Shown: one piece after another, positions 33,852 through 37,945 of the stretch
Layout of the letters: every line of letters begins with the position of its first letter
How positions within the stretch are numbered: the first letter of the stretch is position 1
Assembly: GCF_002915575.1 (NCBI RefSeq)
Contig: NZ_PQGD01000031.1
Span: 1-37,945 of the forward strand
Length of the DNA: 37,945 nucleotides
Source: Superficieibacter electus
Lineage (GTDB): Bacteria; Pseudomonadota; Gammaproteobacteria; Enterobacterales; Enterobacteriaceae
Direction of reading: 5' to 3'
Translations under genes and position numbers: made by a program
The notes under the pieces: generated by a model
Seen by the model: only the letters and a program-made list of their open reading frames with translations
The model's database searches: none
What the model was told of the DNA's origin: nothing

Positions 33852-34170
33852 TAGGGTTCCTCAGCTCGCTGACAAGTCGACCCATCTGCCCAATTGAATG
33901 GCAGTTTGTGCAACACTATTTTGTTGACCGGAAAATGGATACTTTCCGCAATGCCTGTTGCTATCACGCTTAAACCATTTCATTGCGATTTACACAGAGC
34001 GAGCACCCTGTCGCAGTATATTAAGTCGTCGATAGAAACAAGCATTGAAAGGCACAGCAGTAGTCAAACAGTGTGAAATGCTACCGATGCCCTACAGCGC
34101 AAAAAGGCTGGTGACCAAAAAGTCACCAGCCATCAGCCTGATTTCTCAGGCTGCAACCGGAAGGGTTGGC
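33852..34170 (-). other. rplL-rpoB intergenic region
   Basis: The 319 bases hold no gene. They contain the attenuator hairpin at 34106-34131 followed by leader RNA in which E. coli has an RNase III processing site; I did not resolve that duplex here. The rpoB ATG follows AGGAACCCTA. Confidence 0.8.
34106..34131 (-). terminator. rplL-rpoB transcription attenuator
   Basis: On the minus strand GGCTGGTGAC pairs with GTCACCAGCC around a six-base T-rich loop, followed by TTTTTGCGC. In E. coli the equivalent partial terminator lets about a fifth of transcripts continue into rpoBC, setting the ratio of ribosomal protein to polymerase subunits. Confidence 0.9.
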
Positions 34171-34536
<366 letters not shown>

Positions 34537-34602
34537 TTAAATTGTTCCTGAAAATCAGAATAAGTTTATACGTAAGCAGATGCTTTACAAAGATAACTGC
34601 GA

Positions 34603-35100
34603 TTAAGCAGCTTCTTTCGCATCGCGTACAGCAGCCAGAGTACGAACCAGTTTGCCAGCCGAAGCTTCTTTCATGGTTGCCATCAGGCGTGCAATTGCTT
34701 CTTCGTAGGTCGGCAGGGTTGCCAGGCGATCGATTTGCGATGCCGGGATCAACTCACCTTCAAAGGCTGCGGCTTTGACCTCAAATTTTGCATTCGCTTT
34801 CGCGAATTCTTTGAACAGACGAGCAGCAGCGCCCGGGTGTTCCATAGAATATGCAATCAGGGTCGGACCAACGAACGCGTCTTTCAGGCACTCAAACTGA
34901 GTACCTTCAACCACACGGCGCAGCAGGGTGTTACGAACAACACGCATGTATACGCCGGCTTCGCGACCTGCTTTACGCAGTTCAGTCATTTTGTCTACAG
35001 TGACGCCACGGGAATCCGCAACAACTGCAGACAGCGCGCCTTTGGCTACTTCGCTGACTTCAGCAACAATCGCTTGTTTGTCTTGAAGATTTAAAGCCAT
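34603..35100 (-). CDS. rplJ: 50S ribosomal protein L10
   Basis: L10 anchors the L7/L12 stalk to 23S rRNA. The 165-residue protein starts [15 protein letters not shown] at 35100, the family start, after AGGAGC; an in-frame extension to 35133 is not supported. L10 with L7/L12 represses its own translation by binding the long rplJ leader (35101-35350), as established in E. coli. Confidence 0.98.
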   Translation of the reverse strand: MALNLQDKQAIVAEVSEVAKGALSAVVADSRGVTVDKMTELRKAGREAGVYMRVVRNTLLRRVVEGTQFECLKDAFVGPTLIAYSMEHPGAAARLFKEFAKANAKFEVKAAAFEGELIPASQIDRLATLPTYEEAIARLMATMKEASAGKLVRTLAAVRDAKEAA

Positions 35101-35350
35101 TAGCTTTGCTCCTGGATGTTTGCCAGAACTCATGTTCTGGAACTCACTTCACTCCTCCCAACGGAAAGAGCGTCTTAATACGGTGAGCAGAAACAAGCCA
35201 GAATATAAAAATAATCTTAGCGTTCTGTCACCGTCTACGCAGGGCATTAAGTCTCTTGCGAAACACCTGCGGTCTTCGACGGAGGCCTGGATAGGCCAGG
35301 CTCCAACGAACAATTCGGTTATCCTCTAACCTACGTCAGAGGAATCGTGG
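35101..35350 (-). promoter_or_regulatory. rplJ leader, target of L10 autoregulation
   Basis: The untranslated leader of about 250 bases is strongly conserved with E. coli, including the GGAGCCTGGCC-TATCCAGGCCTCC paired element (about 35281-35305). The L10-(L12)4 complex is known to bind this leader and block rplJL translation. I identify it by position and this hairpin; the exact binding site was not folded. Confidence 0.7.
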
Positions 35351-35356
35351 GCGAAG

Positions 35357-35385
35357 ATTGTAGACAAATTCACCGCCCACGTAAA
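35357..35385 (-). promoter_or_regulatory. PL10 promoter of rplJL-rpoBC
   Basis: On the minus strand -35 TTTACG (35380-35385), a 17-base spacer and -10 TACAAT (35357-35362) match the known E. coli L10 promoter. It sits right after the rplA stop. Confidence 0.88.
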
Positions 35386-35392
35386 GCTAATC

Positions 35393-36532
<1,140 letters not shown>

Positions 36533-36544
36533 TTAAATTTCCTC

Positions 36545-36580
36545 GTTTGGGTCTAACGCCTTAAAAAAGGCTCCCCGTGA
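36545..36580 (-). promoter_or_regulatory. Likely L1 translational operator in the rplK leader
   Basis: On the minus strand the leader contains GGGGAGCCTT-TTTT-AAGGCGTTAGACCC: an inner 5-bp stem (36558-36562 with 36567-36571) inside GGG/CCC arms, just upstream of the rplK ribosome binding site. In E. coli L1 binds an rRNA-like structure in this leader. The identity is by position and shape. Confidence 0.6.
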
Positions 36581-36619
36581 TAAATACGTTTTACGGGCCC
36601 ATAGCCCATAAAAACAAAA

Positions 36620-36648
36620 GGCGCGAAATTGTATGTCAATTTCGCGCC
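36620..36648 (-). terminator. nusG terminator
   Basis: GGCGCGAAATTG pairs with CAATTTCGCGCC (12 bp, 5-base loop) and is followed on the minus strand by TTTTGTTTTT. It lies 39 bases after the nusG stop and separates secE-nusG from rplKA. Confidence 0.92.
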
Positions 36649-36687
36649 CTGTGCAACGATTAAATCGCCGCTTTTTTGATCGTCTGG

Positions 36688-37233
36688 TTACGCTTTTTCA
36701 ACCTGGGCAAAGTCCAGTTCTACCGGGGTCGCACGACCAAAGATAGAAACAGACACCTTCAGGCGAGACTTCTCGTAGTCCACTTCTTCAACCACGCCGT
36801 TGAAGTCGGCAAACGGACCATCGCTGACACGAACCATTTCACCTGGTTCAAACAGCGTTTTCGGACGCGGTTTGTCACCTACCTGTTGCAGGCGGTTCAT
36901 GATAGCGTCAACTTCTTTATCGCTGATCGGCGCAGGACGATCGGAGGTGCCACCGATGAAACCCATGACGCGCGGAACGCTACGTACCAGGTGCCAGCTC
37001 GCATCGTTCATCACCATCTGGACCAGTACGTAGCCCGGGAAGAATTTGCGCTCGCTCTTGCGGCGCTGGCCACCACGGATTTCGACCACTTCTTCGGTCG
37101 GTACCATGACTTCACCAAACAACTCTTCCATATTGTGTAATTTGATATGTTCACGCAGCGAAGTCGCTACGCGACCTTCAAAACCGGAAAACGCCTGAAC
37201 GACGTACCAGCGCTTTTTAGGAGCTTCAGACAT
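36688..37233 (-). CDS. nusG: Transcription elongation/termination factor NusG
   Basis: NusG binds RNA polymerase, suppresses pausing, and couples it to Rho or to ribosomal protein S10. The 181-residue protein has the NGN domain ([17 protein letters not shown] through about residue 120) and a C-terminal KOW domain ([23 protein letters not shown]). It starts one base after secE and is cotranscribed with it. Confidence 0.98.
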   Translation of the reverse strand: MSEAPKKRWYVVQAFSGFEGRVATSLREHIKLHNMEELFGEVMVPTEEVVEIRGGQRRKSERKFFPGYVLVQMVMNDASWHLVRSVPRVMGFIGGTSDRPAPISDKEVDAIMNRLQQVGDKPRPKTLFEPGEMVRVSDGPFADFNGVVEEVDYEKSRLKVSVSIFGRATPVELDFAQVEKA

Positions 37234-37234
37234 C

Positions 37235-37618
37235 TCAGAACCTCAGGCCAGTGATAAAGGAGACCAGGCGGACCAGAATACCATCCAGCCCCCACAGGAT
37301 CAGCGACATGACAGCAGTCACTGCAGCCACGATTAACGTAGTGTGTAACGTTTCCTGGCGAGTTGGCCAAATCACTTTACGGACTTCGGTTCTCGCTTCG
37401 CGAGCAAAGGCGACGGTCGCCTTGCCTTTCGTTGTCAACAGCGCGACACCGCCCGCTGCAGCAATAAGAATTACTACTGCCAGCGCGCGTAGCGGTAGCA
37501 TCATGTCACGATAAAGATAGTTGCCGACGATAGCTACGATGAGCAATACAGCAACAACTACCCACTTCATCGCTTCCAGGCCGCGCCCGCTCCCTTGAGC
37601 TTCGGTATTCGCACTCAT
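37235..37618 (-). CDS. secE: Preprotein translocase subunit SecE
   Basis: SecE is the essential clamp of the SecYEG channel in the inner membrane. The 127-residue protein has three hydrophobic helices (about 17-36, 44-65, 93-115) and the conserved amphipathic motif [17 protein letters not shown]. The start at 37618 ([11 protein letters not shown]) is the family start; an upstream in-frame start at 37633 is not supported. A leader of about 240 bases separates it from tuf; I found no clear-cut promoter in it. Confidence 0.97.
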   Translation of the reverse strand: MSANTEAQGSGRGLEAMKWVVVAVLLIVAIVGNYLYRDMMLPLRALAVVILIAAAGGVALLTTKGKATVAFAREARTEVRKVIWPTRQETLHTTLIVAAVTAVMSLILWGLDGILVRLVSFITGLRF

Positions 37619-37805
37619 AAACCAACCTGTCACCAGAATTCAGACAAATATTTTCACCCCGCGTAAGCGAGGCGAGCCAAACCGAAATGCACTGCTGCTT
37701 TTCGGCGCTATATACTTCCTTAAACGCCCTCTTCAGAGCCTGTCTCAGCAATGATTATGACCTAAAAAATCACTGATGAGCCAGGTTCTGGTGGGAAAGC
37801 GTGCA

Positions 37806-37831
37806 AAAAGGGCATCAAATGATGCCCTTTT
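37806..37831 (-). terminator. tuf terminator
   Basis: AAAAGGGCATC pairs with GATGCCCTTTT (11 bp, 4-base loop) and is followed on the minus strand by TTGCACG after five T residues. It lies 30 bases after the tuf stop. Confidence 0.92.
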
Positions 37832-37861
37832 ATTGCGCATTGCGTCAAATGTTATCAGCAA

Positions 37862-37945
37862 TTAGCCGAGAACTTTAGCAACAACGCCCGCGCCAACGGT
37901 ACGGCCGCCTTCACGGATGGCGAAACGCAGACCGTCATCCATCGC
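37862..37945 (-). CDS. tufB: Elongation factor Tu, C-terminal end (partial)
   Basis: The minus strand encodes the last 27 residues of EF-Tu (GLRFAIREGGRTVGAGVVAK, ending VLG) and a TAA; the rest lies beyond the right edge. Position upstream of secE identifies it as the tufB copy. E. coli TufB ends in Ser and TufA in Gly, so here the tufB-position copy has the TufA-type ending, which fits gene conversion between the two copies or ordinary species difference. Confidence 0.95.
   Translation of the reverse strand, partial: AMDDGLRFAIREGGRTVGAGVVAKVLG

Overview
The window is chromosomal DNA from a member of the Enterobacteriaceae. Gene order and protein sequences match the Escherichia/Salmonella/Citrobacter purH-to-tufB segment almost gene for gene. 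ThiC, Rsd and NudC differ at many residues from the E. coli and Salmonella proteins as I recall them, so a Citrobacter-like genus is my best guess; species cannot be fixed without a search.

Layout. At the left edge a ribosomal RNA operon promoter (P1) and the start of its leader run leftward out of the window, divergent from the PurR-controlled purHD operon (336-3226). Leftward genes follow: yjaH, hupA, then the nudC-hemE-nfi-yjaG run (3299-7656). zraPSR, which lies between yjaH and purD in E. coli, is absent. rsd (7755-8258) precedes a TPP riboswitch and the complete thiamin operon thiCEFSGH (8500-13858).

Between thiH and rpoC, where E. coli has the small htrC locus, lies an accessory block of about 11.5 kb (roughly 13.95-25.45 kb) with two carbohydrate systems. 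The first comprises an AgaS-like SIS-domain protein, a GntR/UTRA regulator, a GH4 6-phospho-glycosidase, a lactose/cellobiose-type PTS IIC and, divergently, PTS IIB and IIA. The region between IIC and IIB carries a consensus-like promoter, a perfect 16-bp palindrome just downstream of it, and two CRP-like sites. The logical pathway is import and phosphorylation of a disaccharide, GH4 cleavage, then isomerisation or deamination of one product by the SIS protein. The second system is a leftward three-gene operon: a DeoR-type HTH fused in frame to a ribokinase-family kinase, an NCS1-family permease, and a large GH106-like glycoside hydrolase with no signal peptide. It suggests uptake of an unphosphorylated glycoside, cytoplasmic hydrolysis, and phosphorylation of the released sugar by a kinase that carries its own DNA-binding domain. 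These are the least described parts of the window.

The right third is the conserved transcription/translation cluster, all leftward: tuf (3' end only), secE-nusG, rplKA, rplJL-rpoBC, with the expected terminators, the L10 promoter, the rplL-rpoB attenuator and a candidate L1 translational operator. I saw no tRNA, insertion sequence, CRISPR array or disrupted gene.
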